The position numbers and the translations under genes are program-made. The notes beneath the pieces are model-generated. The model ran no database searches and was not told the DNA's origin. It saw nothing but the letters and a program-made list of their open reading frames with translations. From contig JADJPL010000028.1 in the NCBI GenBank assembly GCA_016713275.1, positions 1 to 64,000 on the forward strand: a stretch of DNA of 64,000 nucleotides, written 5' to 3'. Position 1 is the stretch's first letter. The number at the start of each line of letters is the position of its first letter. The stretch comes from Haliscomenobacter sp. (GTDB lineage Bacteria > Bacteroidota > Bacteroidia > Chitinophagales > Saprospiraceae). Shown here in pieces: positions 46,544 to 54,993 of the stretch.

Positions 46544-47941
46544 TCAGAGGTTGTACCGGTGCCGGTCGAGTTTTAGCATAACGCCGATCATAATAGAGAA
46601 GCTGAGTAAAGCGGATCCCCCCTTGCTGATGAAGGGCAGCGGGATGCCGATAATGGGCACCAAACCCATGGTCATACCAATGTTTACAAAAAAGTGGACG
46701 AAGAATATCCCGGCCAGACAGTAGGCGTAAATCCTCGAAAAAGCGGAACGCTGCCGTTCCGCAATGATCGTAAGCCGGACGACCAGCGTGAGAAACAAGG
46801 CAATGATAGCAAAACTGCCGATGAAGCCTTGTTCTTCTCCAATCGTGCAAAAGATGAAATCGGTTGATTGCTCTGGAACATAGCTCAACTTGGTCATTTT
46901 GCCCTGAAGGAACCCCTTACCTTGAAACCCGCCGGAGCTGATCGCCATTTTGGATTGCATGAGGTTGTACAGGGAGCCTCTGGGGTCGCACTTGGACGGG
47001 TTGAGCCAAACGTTGATCCGGTCTTGTTGGTGGGGCTTAAGGAAATTGTTGAAGCTGTAGTTTGCTGCAAAAGACAAGCCTATGCCAACAGCCAGAGCAA
47101 GGGTTATCGGCCCTACCAGGCGGGGGCCTTTCCGGCTCCAATAATACAGACCGAGCAGCCCAAAAACGGCGGCCAGGCCCGGGACGATATATTTGGCCTG
47201 CTCGCCCGAACGGAGGAAAAATGCGGTAACGCCAAGCGCCAGTACTCCGCCAAGCCACCACCTTCTGCGGGGCATTCGGTAGGCGATGATGCTGGCAGCC
47301 AATACCAGCATAACCAGCGCGATATCCGCCGGAGCAAATACCAGGCCTGCGATCAGGGAGGCTGCAATAAACCCGCCGATCCAAAAGTAACCCGGAGAAA
47401 GCCCTTCCCTGTATAAGGCGATCAGAAAGGAGGAAAAAACAAGCGCCGATCCCATGTCTGGTTGAAGCAAAATCACACCCGCAGGAAAAGTGATCAGCAG
47501 GATCGACAACAGTTGGTTGGAATATTTTTTTAAACTCGTTTTGTAGGAGCCTAAATACGCGGAAATGGCCAGTGCTGTGCCGAACTTGGCAAACTCCGAA
47601 GGCTGAATGGATGCCCCTCCAAACGTGTACCAGGAAGTCGCTCCTTTAATATTGGAGCCAAACACCAGTACCCCAAACAAGGACAAAAGCGTCAGGCCAT
47701 AAATTAAAAAGGCAAAGGTCTGCCAGAATTTCCAATCGATGGAGTAAATGACGACCAGAGCAAAAAAAGAAATGCCCATCCAAATGGCCTGTTTCCCTGC
47801 AGTGGAACCCAGAAACCCCACCCGCTCCACTTCAGCAGCGGTGACCGCATAAATCATCAGCCACCCCAGGATGACCATTCCCAGGTAGACGGAAAGCGTT
47901 GTCCAGTCGAGATTTCGGGTTCCCCCCAGCCGGCTTAGCAT
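46544..47941 (-). CDS. rodA: Rod-shape SEDS glycosyltransferase RodA
   Basis: Peptidoglycan polymerase of the SEDS family. 465 residues with about ten membrane helices. Family motifs are GATSWYTFGGASIQPSEFAK, LLQPDMGSALVF, and a large loop containing HQQDRINVWLNPSKCDPRGS and YNLMQSKMAISSGGFQGKGF. PEQSTDFIFCTIGEEQGFIG and the terminal GIPLPFISKGGSALLSFSIM follow. The gene lies between tgt and a SPOR-domain gene, all in the same direction, a common cell-envelope arrangement. Confidence 0.94.
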   Translation of the reverse strand: MLSRLGGTRNLDWTTLSVYLGMVILGWLMIYAVTAAEVERVGFLGSTAGKQAIWMGISFFALVVIYSIDWKFWQTFAFLIYGLTLLSLFGVLVFGSNIKGATSWYTFGGASIQPSEFAKFGTALAISAYLGSYKTSLKKYSNQLLSILLITFPAGVILLQPDMGSALVFSSFLIALYREGLSPGYFWIGGFIAASLIAGLVFAPADIALVMLVLAASIIAYRMPRRRWWLGGVLALGVTAFFLRSGEQAKYIVPGLAAVFGLLGLYYWSRKGPRLVGPITLALAVGIGLSFAANYSFNNFLKPHQQDRINVWLNPSKCDPRGSLYNLMQSKMAISSGGFQGKGFLQGKMTKLSYVPEQSTDFIFCTIGEEQGFIGSFAIIALFLTLVVRLTIIAERQRSAFSRIYAYCLAGIFFVHFFVNIGMTMGLVPIIGIPLPFISKGGSALLSFSIMIGVMLKLDRHRYNL

Positions 47942-47949
47942 GGATGCAT

Positions 47950-48357
47950 TTAATTAATTGACCCTAACAATTGGGCTGGTTCGATCTCGGTGTCCTGTAT
48001 GAGATACGCGCTTGGGTAGTATGGGCGCAAGAACTGCTGGAGCCGCATAGCTTCCAGTTTGTCGGTAAAAGCCCCTGCCCGGAGCATATAGTAAGGCCGG
48101 TTGTGTACCCAGGAGAGCGCCAGGTAGGGATACTGAGCCCGAAAAGAATTCCGGACCTGTTCCATGCGCTCCCTGTCGGTGGTGGACAAGATCTGGACCC
48201 TCCATCCCTTGAGGAATGAAGTTGCCCGGTTGGTTTGAATGTAATTTTTCATCATGCCTTCTACCTCCAGCGTTTCCCTGAAGGAGACGCCGCGTTGGCC
48301 GAAAAGCGGTGCGAAAGCAGGCATAAAAAGCAGGAACAGCGCCCATAAACGAAACAT
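47950..48357 (-). CDS. SPOR-domain protein
   Basis: About 135 residues. The start MFRLWALFLLFMPAFAPLFG is a signal peptide or anchor. The C-terminal half is a SPOR peptidoglycan-binding domain: GWRVQILSTTDRERMEQVRN, FRAQYPYLALSWVHNRPYYM and LRAGAFTDKLEAMRLQQFLR. It would bind denuded glycan strands at sites of wall synthesis. It is 8 bases upstream of rodA. A TATATTTG sequence (complement at 48376-48383) is a candidate -7 element. Confidence 0.88.
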   Translation of the reverse strand: MFRLWALFLLFMPAFAPLFGQRGVSFRETLEVEGMMKNYIQTNRATSFLKGWRVQILSTTDRERMEQVRNSFRAQYPYLALSWVHNRPYYMLRAGAFTDKLEAMRLQQFLRPYYPSAYLIQDTEIEPAQLLGSIN

Positions 48358-48466
48358 ACGCGTTTGATTTGTATGCAAATATACCAAAGCCTGGCGAAAA
48401 AGGGAAGGTATTCAGGGCTTGGGTATCGAAGGTTAGGTTATTCCCCGGCTATCTTGCCGGCAAAAG

Positions 48467-49116
48467 TTAGCGTTTCACCAGCAAGACCCCGGAGGAAGTG
48501 CCGATTCGCTGCACGCCGGCTCTATAAAGGCTTCCGCTTCCTGCCGGACGTGAATGTGCCCTGATGCGCTGATCGGAATTTGGTTCCCCAAGCTTTCTTT
48601 AAGTAAGTGGACGGTTTGTAAGGTGGGGCTGCCATGAAATCCGGTTGAGGTTTTGACAAAATCGGGCTGAGCGGCTAACAGGATGGCGGCTAGCCGGCGG
48701 ATTTCTTCTTCGGACAGGAGGGCCGTCTCCAGGGCGATCTTGATCTTTTTTCCCCGTAGCCGGGCTGCCGTGCACATGCTGTCAATATCGTTCTCTACAA
48801 AACTCCACTGGCCGCTTTTTACCGCGCACAGGTTGATGACGGCGTCGATCTCATCCGCTCCCTCGTCTACGGCTTTTTTGATCTCCTCTACCTTCGACGG
48901 GGTGCTGGAATACCCGAACGGGAACCCCACAACGGTGGCTAATACGAGTTTACTGTTGTGCTGTTCGAGCAGGTGGCGCACCAATGCAACAAAGTATGGA
49001 GGAACGCAAACGGCGGCAAACCCATGCTCGATGGCTTCCTGGCAAAGGGCGCGAATATCCGATTCGTTACAATCGGCGCGGAGTAAGGTGTGATCAATAT
49101 ACCTGGCTAAGTCCAT
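48467..49116 (-). CDS. deoC: Deoxyribose-phosphate aldolase, frameshifted near the end
   Basis: Splits deoxyribose 5-phosphate to acetaldehyde and glyceraldehyde 3-phosphate. The start MDLARYIDHTLLRADCNESD at 49116 is chosen by similarity. The Schiff-base Lys155 lies in DFVKTSTGF, and Asp91 in DEIDAVINL. The second active-site lysine, normally in (V/I)KA(S/A)G, is replaced by Ser183 in PISASGHIH. The frame breaks near 48515, where FIE should continue AGVQRIGTSSGVLLVKR to a TAA at 48467; one missing G accounts for this. The uncorrected frame runs to 48475 with an unnatural end. The Lys-to-Ser change is not explained by the indel. Confidence 0.9.
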
Positions 49117-49224
49117 GGAAAAAACTATTAAGCTGCGGTTATCTGTTAACCAAACAATTTGTGCCCGCAAGGTAGAGCAAAAATTGGTAACCTGAGGATT
49201 TTCCAGGGAAATAAATCGCCGCCC

Positions 49225-51489
49225 CTATTTTGGCCGGCCTGATTTTTGGCGCCACAACCGGGTGTTGGGCTGCGGACCCATCGCCAGAACCAGCGTTCCT
49301 CCTGCCAGAACCTCCTGGTGCGTAATAAAACTACGCTTGAGCTTCCGGCCGTTCAGGGTTGCCGACTGGATATACGGGTGTTGCGGCCCGTTGTTTAGCG
49401 CTTCCAGCCGGAACGTTTTGCCTCCTGCCAGGGGAATTTCCGCCTGGTCGAACATTGGGCTCCCGAGTACATATACCCCGGAGGCCGGATTCACGGGATA
49501 CATGCCCAACGCGCTGAATACATACCAGGCGGACATCTGGCCGCAATCCTCGTTCCCGCAAAGCCCGGCGGGAGTGGTATTGTACTGCGTGGTCATGATC
49601 TGCCGCGCCTGCGCCTGGCTTTTCCAGGGCGCCCCGGCATAGTTGTACATATAAGCTATGTGATGGCTGGGCTCATTGCCGTGGGCGTACTGCCCGATCA
49701 ACCCGGAGATGTCGGATGATTTATTCTCTCCTGTGATTTCAGAAGATTCGGAAAAGAGCTGGTCCAATTTCCGGATGAAAGGCGCATCACCCCCGTGCAA
49801 CTGAATTAATCCCGGGATATCGTGCGGCACAAACCAGGAGTGCTGCCAGGCATTGCCCTCGGTGTACTCTGCTACATCAAAGTTGTGGTCGGAAAATTTG
49901 GGGTCAAAAGGCGTTTTCCAGGACCCATCCGTCCTTTTGGCGCGCATGAACCCGGTTTGCGGGTCAAACAAGTGGTGGTAGGCCTTTGCTCTGGTCCGGA
50001 AGGTCTTTTCATCTTCCGCCTTGCCCAACGCCCGGGCCATTTCGGCAATACACCAGTCGTCAAATCCATACTCCAGGGTTTTGGTGACCGATTCCCCCTC
50101 TTTTTCGTAGGGGATATACCCGTACTCCCGGTAGAAATTGCTGCCCCGGATGTTCTGGGCCGCACTGGTCAGTAGCGATTGATAGGCCAAATCCGCGTCG
50201 TAGTCCCGGAATCCTTTTAAATAGGCATCTACCAGCACCGGTACTGCGTGATAGCCGGTCATCGTGTTTGTTTCGTTGCCCAGCAAAGACCAAACGGGCA
50301 GCAGGCCATATTGCTGGTAGTGGTCGAGCAAAGACCGGACCATGTCGTTGATCTTATCAGGTTGGGTAAGCGTATACAGCGGGTTGGCTGCCCGGAACGT
50401 ATCCCATAAAGAGAAGATGTCGTAGCGCCGGTAATTTTCTGCGCGATGGATTTTTCCGTCCGGCCCCCAGTACTCGCCCCGCGCATCTGAAAACTGCACC
50501 GGGGCAAGGGCAGTGCGGTACAAGGAAGTGTAAAACAACGTTTTCAGAGATGGATCGGCGCTCTCGAATCGTATTTTCCCTAATTCCTTCTCCCATTCCC
50601 CTTCTGCCTCGCGGCGAACCTGATCAAACGATTTTCCTTTGACGGTTTCAAGGCCGGCCAGAGCCCCTTCCACGCTGGCAGAGGAAATCCCAACCTGAAT
50701 TTCCAGAGCCTGCTGGGATGGGATAGAGAAGAATAGTTGCGCCCTGGTTCCCTCTCCTGCCTGAGATTGTTCGGTGCGCTGCCAAACCGAGTCCACGACC
50801 TCCATCGACCGAACCGGATGGCTGAATGCGATGGCGAAGAAGAAACGCTGGCTCTTGGCCCAGCCGGTGGAATGCCGGTAGCCGGTGAGCAGCGTCGGGC
50901 TTTCCCACTTGAGGTTGGACGCGGTGGGGCGGTCCCAGTTGATCGCAAAACTCAGGTCGATGACGAGGGAAGCGGCATCCGGAGAAGGAAACCGATACCG
51001 ATGCACCCCGCAGTAGGCGCTGGCAGTCAGTTCTGCCCGAACCCCGTTGTCCATCGTCATGGAATAGTATCCCGGGCCAGCGCTTTCCTTGCTGTGGGAG
51101 AAGGTAGCAGCATACGGTTTTTTCTTGGGGTCCTGAATTACCGGAGTTAGATCGTGCCGTTTAACGGTAGGCATGAGCAGGAGATCGCAAAGGTCTCCGA
51201 TTCCGGTTCCGCTCAGGTGGGTGTGGCTAAATCCAACCACGGATTGGTCCTCGTAGTTATACCCAGCGCACCAGTCCCATCCTTGCGTTCCATTATCCGG
51301 GCTAAGCTGGACCATGCCAAAAGGCACTGTGGCGCCTGGATAAACATGCCCGTGGGCTGCGGTGCCCATAAAGGGATCCACATAGCGTAGAAGCGATTCT
51401 TTTGGGGAGGGCTGGCTCCAAAGAAGAGGCTGCCCGCTGATGACGGCGGCTAAGATCGCAAAGAAGGCTGATGGGCGAATGCGGTTCAT
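49225..51489 (-). CDS. GH92 family alpha-mannosidase
   Basis: Exported calcium-dependent exo-alpha-mannosidase. 754 residues with a signal peptide (SAFFAILAAVISGQPLLWSQ). The N-terminal beta-sandwich begins YVDPFMGTAAHGHVYPGATV followed by PFGMVQLSPDNG, and contains GFSHTHLSGTGIGD. The catalytic (alpha/alpha)6 domain includes FSLWDTFRAANPLYTLTQPD, NAWQHSWFVPHDIPGLI, GNEPSHHIAYMYNYAGAPWK and CGNEDCGQMSAWYVFSALGM. GH92 enzymes trim mannose-rich glycans. It stands alone and is divergent from an amidase gene across a palindromic repeat. Confidence 0.93.
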   Translation of the reverse strand: MNRIRPSAFFAILAAVISGQPLLWSQPSPKESLLRYVDPFMGTAAHGHVYPGATVPFGMVQLSPDNGTQGWDWCAGYNYEDQSVVGFSHTHLSGTGIGDLCDLLLMPTVKRHDLTPVIQDPKKKPYAATFSHSKESAGPGYYSMTMDNGVRAELTASAYCGVHRYRFPSPDAASLVIDLSFAINWDRPTASNLKWESPTLLTGYRHSTGWAKSQRFFFAIAFSHPVRSMEVVDSVWQRTEQSQAGEGTRAQLFFSIPSQQALEIQVGISSASVEGALAGLETVKGKSFDQVRREAEGEWEKELGKIRFESADPSLKTLFYTSLYRTALAPVQFSDARGEYWGPDGKIHRAENYRRYDIFSLWDTFRAANPLYTLTQPDKINDMVRSLLDHYQQYGLLPVWSLLGNETNTMTGYHAVPVLVDAYLKGFRDYDADLAYQSLLTSAAQNIRGSNFYREYGYIPYEKEGESVTKTLEYGFDDWCIAEMARALGKAEDEKTFRTRAKAYHHLFDPQTGFMRAKRTDGSWKTPFDPKFSDHNFDVAEYTEGNAWQHSWFVPHDIPGLIQLHGGDAPFIRKLDQLFSESSEITGENKSSDISGLIGQYAHGNEPSHHIAYMYNYAGAPWKSQAQARQIMTTQYNTTPAGLCGNEDCGQMSAWYVFSALGMYPVNPASGVYVLGSPMFDQAEIPLAGGKTFRLEALNNGPQHPYIQSATLNGRKLKRSFITHQEVLAGGTLVLAMGPQPNTRLWRQKSGRPK

Positions 51490-51873
51490 GTTGAAGGATT
51501 TTCAGATGAAAATAGCAATTTTTAAGGATCTTGGTTTTTGTTTTCGAAACGCGGGAAATTTTCTGAAATTTACTAGGGCAAGATCCGTATTCGGGCCTGT
51601 CTCAAAAGACCGTCTTCGCCCCTGGAGGCCAAAAAATATTTTCTTTTTTCAATTCCAATAAAAAATTGCAGAGCAATTTTTTATTGGAATTGAAAAAAAG
51701 AAAATATTTTTTCATGCCGGTGGCAAAGATTGGTCTTTTGAGACAGCCCCTGGAACAAGAGCACGTGCAGGACGTAGCTGTTGGAGGTCAATCGGTGCAG
51801 ACGGCAAAGACCCCGCACTGGATGCGCCGGAGTATTAACCAAAAAGGAAGAGGGTTCTCCCTATCTGCCGATC
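51490..51873. other. Intergenic region between GH92 and the amidase
   Basis: About 380 bases between divergent starts. Family R copy 4 (51593-51750) occupies the middle. The last 120 bases before the amidase lack a clear promoter. No coding sequence is supported. Confidence 0.55.
51593..51750. repeat. Palindromic intergenic element, family R, copy 4
   Basis: 158 bp with the longest perfect stem seen. About 39 bp (from AAAAAATATTTTCTTTTTTC to AATAAAAAATTGC) pairs with its complement across a 3-base loop, apart from one extra T. The outer ends read GGGCCTGTCTCAAAAGACCG and TCTTTTGAGACAGCCCC. Confidence 0.93.
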
Positions 51874-53589
51874 ATGATTAAATGGAAAAAAATGGAGCAC
51901 TTTTGCCTGCCTTTTGAGCAGGTGGTGTTGCTTGTTTTCTTAGCCGGGCTTCTGGTAGCCGTTGCCTCTTGCGACGTGTACCGGCTTCCCCAATTCTCCC
52001 GACGCGACATTCGTTCGGCCCAGCGCATGATCGGCTTTGAGTTTTCCAAAAACTACCGGGACACGATGTACCGGTACCTTGGCAGTAATCTCAGAGGGTA
52101 CGACACGATGGCTTCCTTTAAGCTGGACTACCAAGTGCCTCCGGCTTTGTACTTTGACCCCCGGCCCGATGGATTTATGATGCCTGTTCATAAGGACGAA
52201 CCAGCCTGGAACCTTTCGGAAAACGCAGCGCTGCCGTTAAACCGGGAAGCGCTGGCCTTTTATCCGGTTTCCGCGCTGGCGGTCCTGATCCGCAGCCGGC
52301 AGATCACCTCCGAATCGTTAACCCGGCTGTTTCTCGACCGGATACAGACATATGATCCTTCCTTAAAAGCGGTGATCACCTTACTTGAAGACCGGGCACT
52401 CAGCCAGGCCCGGCAGGCGGACGCCGAAATCGCCGAAGGCAGGTACCGCGGTCCGCTGCATGGGATTCCGTATGGGGTAAAAGATTTGATGGCCTTGCCG
52501 GGTTATCCTACTACCTGGGGGGCGGCGCCATACCAAAACCAGATGCTCGATCATACCGCATCGGTGATCGAGCGGCTGGACTCGGCAGGCGCCGTTTTGC
52601 TGGCGAAGCTGACTTCCGGTTCCCTGGCCCTGGGCGATGTGTGGTTTGGAGGGCAAACCCGAAATCCCTGGGATACGCTTCTGGGCGCCAGCGGATCGTC
52701 GGCTGGCTCGGCGGCGGCGGTTGCTGCGGGCTTATGCGCTTTTGCGATTGGGACGGAAACCCTGGGCTCCATCGTCGCGCCTTCTGCCCGATGTGGCGTA
52801 ACCGGGCTCAGGCCTACTTATGGGCGGGTTAGCAGGTATGGTGTCATGACCCTCTCCTGGACCATGGATAAAGTAGGCCCAATATGCCGGGATGCCCGCG
52901 ACTGCGCTTTGGTTCTGGATGCTATCCGGGGGGAGGACGGCAGAGACCGCACCGTAGAACATGCGCCTTTTGCATTTCATGCAGGCCGGGATCCAAAAAG
53001 TTTCCGGGTGGGCTATCTCAAATCGGCCTTTGAAAAAGATACCACGAGAGCCGGAAAGAATAACCTGGCGGCATTGGAGGCGTTTCGCCAAATGGGGGTT
53101 TCCCTTCAGGAAGTGTCTTTGCCTGAAGGGTTCCCTTTCAGTGCGTTTGATATTATTTTAAGAGCTGAATCGGGCGCCTTTTTTGACGACCTGATCCGGT
53201 CGGGGAAGGTAGACCTGCTCGAAGAGCAGCACCGGGGATCGAGGGCTAATTCCTTGCGTCAATCCCGCTTCATCCCTGCGCCGGAATATTTGCTGGCGAA
53301 CCGGCACAGGAAAGCGCTCATCGAGGCTATGCACGCCCTGATGAAAAATTTCGATGTCGTGCTTGCCCCTCCCGCAGGTAGCGAACAAAACCTGATTACG
53401 AACCTGACGGGACATCCGGCGCTGGCGTTGCCAACGGGATGGGATCGGCGCAACCTCCCCTCCTCGATTACCTTGCTGGGCAACCTGTACGGCGAAGCGG
53501 CTATACTCGAACTGGGATGGATCTACCAAAAAAAGACGGCTTTTCAAGATACGCCCCCTCCCCTTTTTGCCGTTCCTGCCAGGAAGTAG
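51874..53589 (+). CDS. Amidase-signature family lipoprotein
   Basis: 572 residues from the ATG at 51874 (a longer frame begins at 51781). A lipobox ends the first helix (VVLLVFLAGLLVAVASC, Cys33). The amidase signature catalytic triad of this family is Lys203 in GIPYGVKDLM, the cis-Ser in GASGSSAGSAAAV around residue 276, and the nucleophile Ser in GTETLGSIVAPSA. A unique N-terminal 120 residues precedes the amidase core. Substrate is unknown; family members cleave small amides, peptides or glutaminyl-tRNA intermediates. The anchor suggests periplasmic or outer-membrane location, which excludes a GatA role. Confidence 0.88.
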   Translation: MIKWKKMEHFCLPFEQVVLLVFLAGLLVAVASCDVYRLPQFSRRDIRSAQRMIGFEFSKNYRDTMYRYLGSNLRGYDTMASFKLDYQVPPALYFDPRPDGFMMPVHKDEPAWNLSENAALPLNREALAFYPVSALAVLIRSRQITSESLTRLFLDRIQTYDPSLKAVITLLEDRALSQARQADAEIAEGRYRGPLHGIPYGVKDLMALPGYPTTWGAAPYQNQMLDHTASVIERLDSAGAVLLAKLTSGSLALGDVWFGGQTRNPWDTLLGASGSSAGSAAAVAAGLCAFAIGTETLGSIVAPSARCGVTGLRPTYGRVSRYGVMTLSWTMDKVGPICRDARDCALVLDAIRGEDGRDRTVEHAPFAFHAGRDPKSFRVGYLKSAFEKDTTRAGKNNLAALEAFRQMGVSLQEVSLPEGFPFSAFDIILRAESGAFFDDLIRSGKVDLLEEQHRGSRANSLRQSRFIPAPEYLLANRHRKALIEAMHALMKNFDVVLAPPAGSEQNLITNLTGHPALALPTGWDRRNLPSSITLLGNLYGEAAILELGWIYQKKTAFQDTPPPLFAVPARK

Positions 53590-53630
53590 GAAAAAAACAG
53601 GTACCGTAAACCCTTTAAACGCTAATATAT

Positions 53631-54149
53631 ATGCGCCAGATCGTATTGTTCATTGCCAGCAGCCTGGATGGCTATATAGCGCGGCCCGATGGCCGGGTAG
53701 ATTGGTTGTTTCACGACGAGGACTACGGGTATTCCGATTTTTACGACAGCGTCGATACGACCCTGATGGGAAAAAAAACCTTTAAGGATATTCTTAGCTT
53801 CGGGGAATTTCCGTACCCGGATAAAAAGAACTACGTTTTCTCCCGGAAACACGGGCTTCCGCATAATCCCCATGTCGAGTACGTCCACGGCGATATCCCG
53901 GCGTTCGTTCGCGGATTGAAAAAAGAAGAAGGAAAGGACATCTGGCTGGTCGGAGGCGGGCAGATGAATACCATTCTCCTGAGTTGCGGGCAGATCGACC
54001 GGATGATCCTGTCCATCCATCCCGTTATCCTGGGCGTAGGCATCCCTTTATTCGGCTCCGGCATCCCCGCAGAGCGCTGGTTCAACCTGGAAGGCGTCAA
54101 AACGTACTCCAGCGGACTGGCGCAGCTGACCTACCGGATGAAAGGCTAG
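53631..54149 (+). CDS. Dihydrofolate-reductase-like (RibD C-terminal fold) protein
   Basis: 172 residues. MRQIVLFIASSLDGYIARPD is the strand and NADPH-binding loop. DTTLMGKKTFKDIL, KDIWLVGGGQMNT, and MILSIHPVILGVGIPLFGSG are typical of the YyaP/RibD-C group. This group is usually annotated as dihydrofolate reductase, but its substrate is uncertain and it is not the FolA enzyme. Directly after the TAG (54147-54149) begins a heptamer tandem array in the sense direction. Confidence 0.88.
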   Translation: MRQIVLFIASSLDGYIARPDGRVDWLFHDEDYGYSDFYDSVDTTLMGKKTFKDILSFGEFPYPDKKNYVFSRKHGLPHNPHVEYVHGDIPAFVRGLKKEEGKDIWLVGGGQMNTILLSCGQIDRMILSIHPVILGVGIPLFGSGIPAERWFNLEGVKTYSSGLAQLTYRMKG

Positions 54150-54154
54150 AGCGA

Positions 54155-54259
54155 GGACGAAGGACGATGGACGAAGGACGAAGGACGAAGGACGAAGGAC
54201 GAAGGACGAAGGACGAAGGACGAGGGACGAAGTACGAGGGGCGATGGACTAAGGACTAG
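54155..54259 (+). repeat. Heptanucleotide tandem array, GGACGAA type (copy C)
   Basis: Fifteen consecutive units beginning 5 bases after the DHFR-like stop: GGACGAA, GGACGAT, then mostly GGACGAA, ending with GTACGAG, GGGCGAT, GGACTAA and GGACTAG. The last units are the most diverged. The array ends 13 bases before the stop of the convergent PIN gene. Confidence 0.92.
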
Positions 54260-54272
54260 GGGTGCGGCTGAA

Positions 54273-54682
54273 CTAGATTTCAAAAAAACGGTCAAATCCC
54301 TTTTTTCGCAGACCGAGAACCAACTTTTTATCCCCGGTCCAAAGAGGAGCGTCTAATTCGATGGCCAACGCGACAAAAGGGTGTCTTTGGCATCCACATC
54401 CACGCATAGGGAGAAAGCAGTATCGCGGCTTTTCTGGGAAATAAAATCTAATGGGGTAAATTGTATGCGCTCTGTGATACCATTGAACAGCTCAAGCAGT
54501 TCAGGCTCGCTCAATTTGGAAAATCGGAGCAATCGTTCTTTGTGCTTAAACAACTCAGCAATGATAAAATTAGGCGCGTGGAATTGAAACGATTCATCCA
54601 AAAGGGTATCCCGAATACTCGAAGAGGATGCAATTAGGCTGGAGAAAATGAGGTTGGTATCTACAACGACCCAGCGTTCCAT
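54273..54682 (-). CDS. PIN-domain toxin-like nuclease, frameshifted
   Basis: About 136 residues after correction. PIN-fold acidic positions are Asp8 in WVVVDTNLIFSSL, the Glu in FIIAELFKH, Asp in VDVDAKDT, and Asp in PLWTGDKKLVLGL. The frame breaks near 54377, where a run of three C should be four (AKDTPFVALAIELD). Uncorrected, it would stop at 54353. PIN proteins are usually RNases of toxin-antitoxin modules. The start codon overlaps the stop of the small upstream gene (TAATG). Confidence 0.8.
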
Positions 54683-54906
54683 TATTTATTCGTGTTATCG
54701 AGGAATTTTTGGTTGTTTTCTTCCCACCATTGCCGGTTAATCTCTTCGGCAAGACTTATGAGTTGCTCGTCCAATTGCGCTTTTTGGGCCAACTCCTCTA
54801 TTCGCAGTCGCCGGAGCAGAGACATCAGGTAGGCATCGCTGAAATTTTCCTTATTCAACCGAATGACTACCTCATTCCCAATAGTATGAATGCTTAATGC
54901 GCTCAT
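54682..54906 (-). CDS. Putative antitoxin of the PIN module
   Basis: 74 residues starting MSALSIHTIGNEVVIRLNKE, with GGAGA 3-7 bases before it. IHTIGNEVVIRLNKENFSDA suggests a strand-rich DNA-binding N-terminus of the MazE/AbrB or Phd sort, followed by a helical C-terminus (EELAQKAQLDEQLISLAEEI) that could wrap the toxin. I cannot assign a family. The order (antitoxin first, overlap with toxin) is typical. A TACCTTTG -7 element (complement at 54928-54935) lies just upstream. Confidence 0.65.
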   Translation of the reverse strand: MSALSIHTIGNEVVIRLNKENFSDAYLMSLLRRLRIEELAQKAQLDEQLISLAEEINRQWWEENNQKFLDNTNK

Positions 54907-54927
54907 ATTCTCCTTTTTTCTTTTTAA

Positions 54928-54935
54928 CAAAGGTA
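54928..54935 (-). promoter_or_regulatory. Candidate promoter -7 element of the toxin-antitoxin pair
   Basis: The minus strand reads TACCTTTG, a match to TAnnTTTG, 22 bases before the antitoxin start. There is no clear -33 box. Confidence 0.4.
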
Positions 54936-54993
54936 ATCGGTTTTTCGTTCAAGCCGAACCTCCAAAGCGCCCGAAGCACCCACCGCAGCAAGT

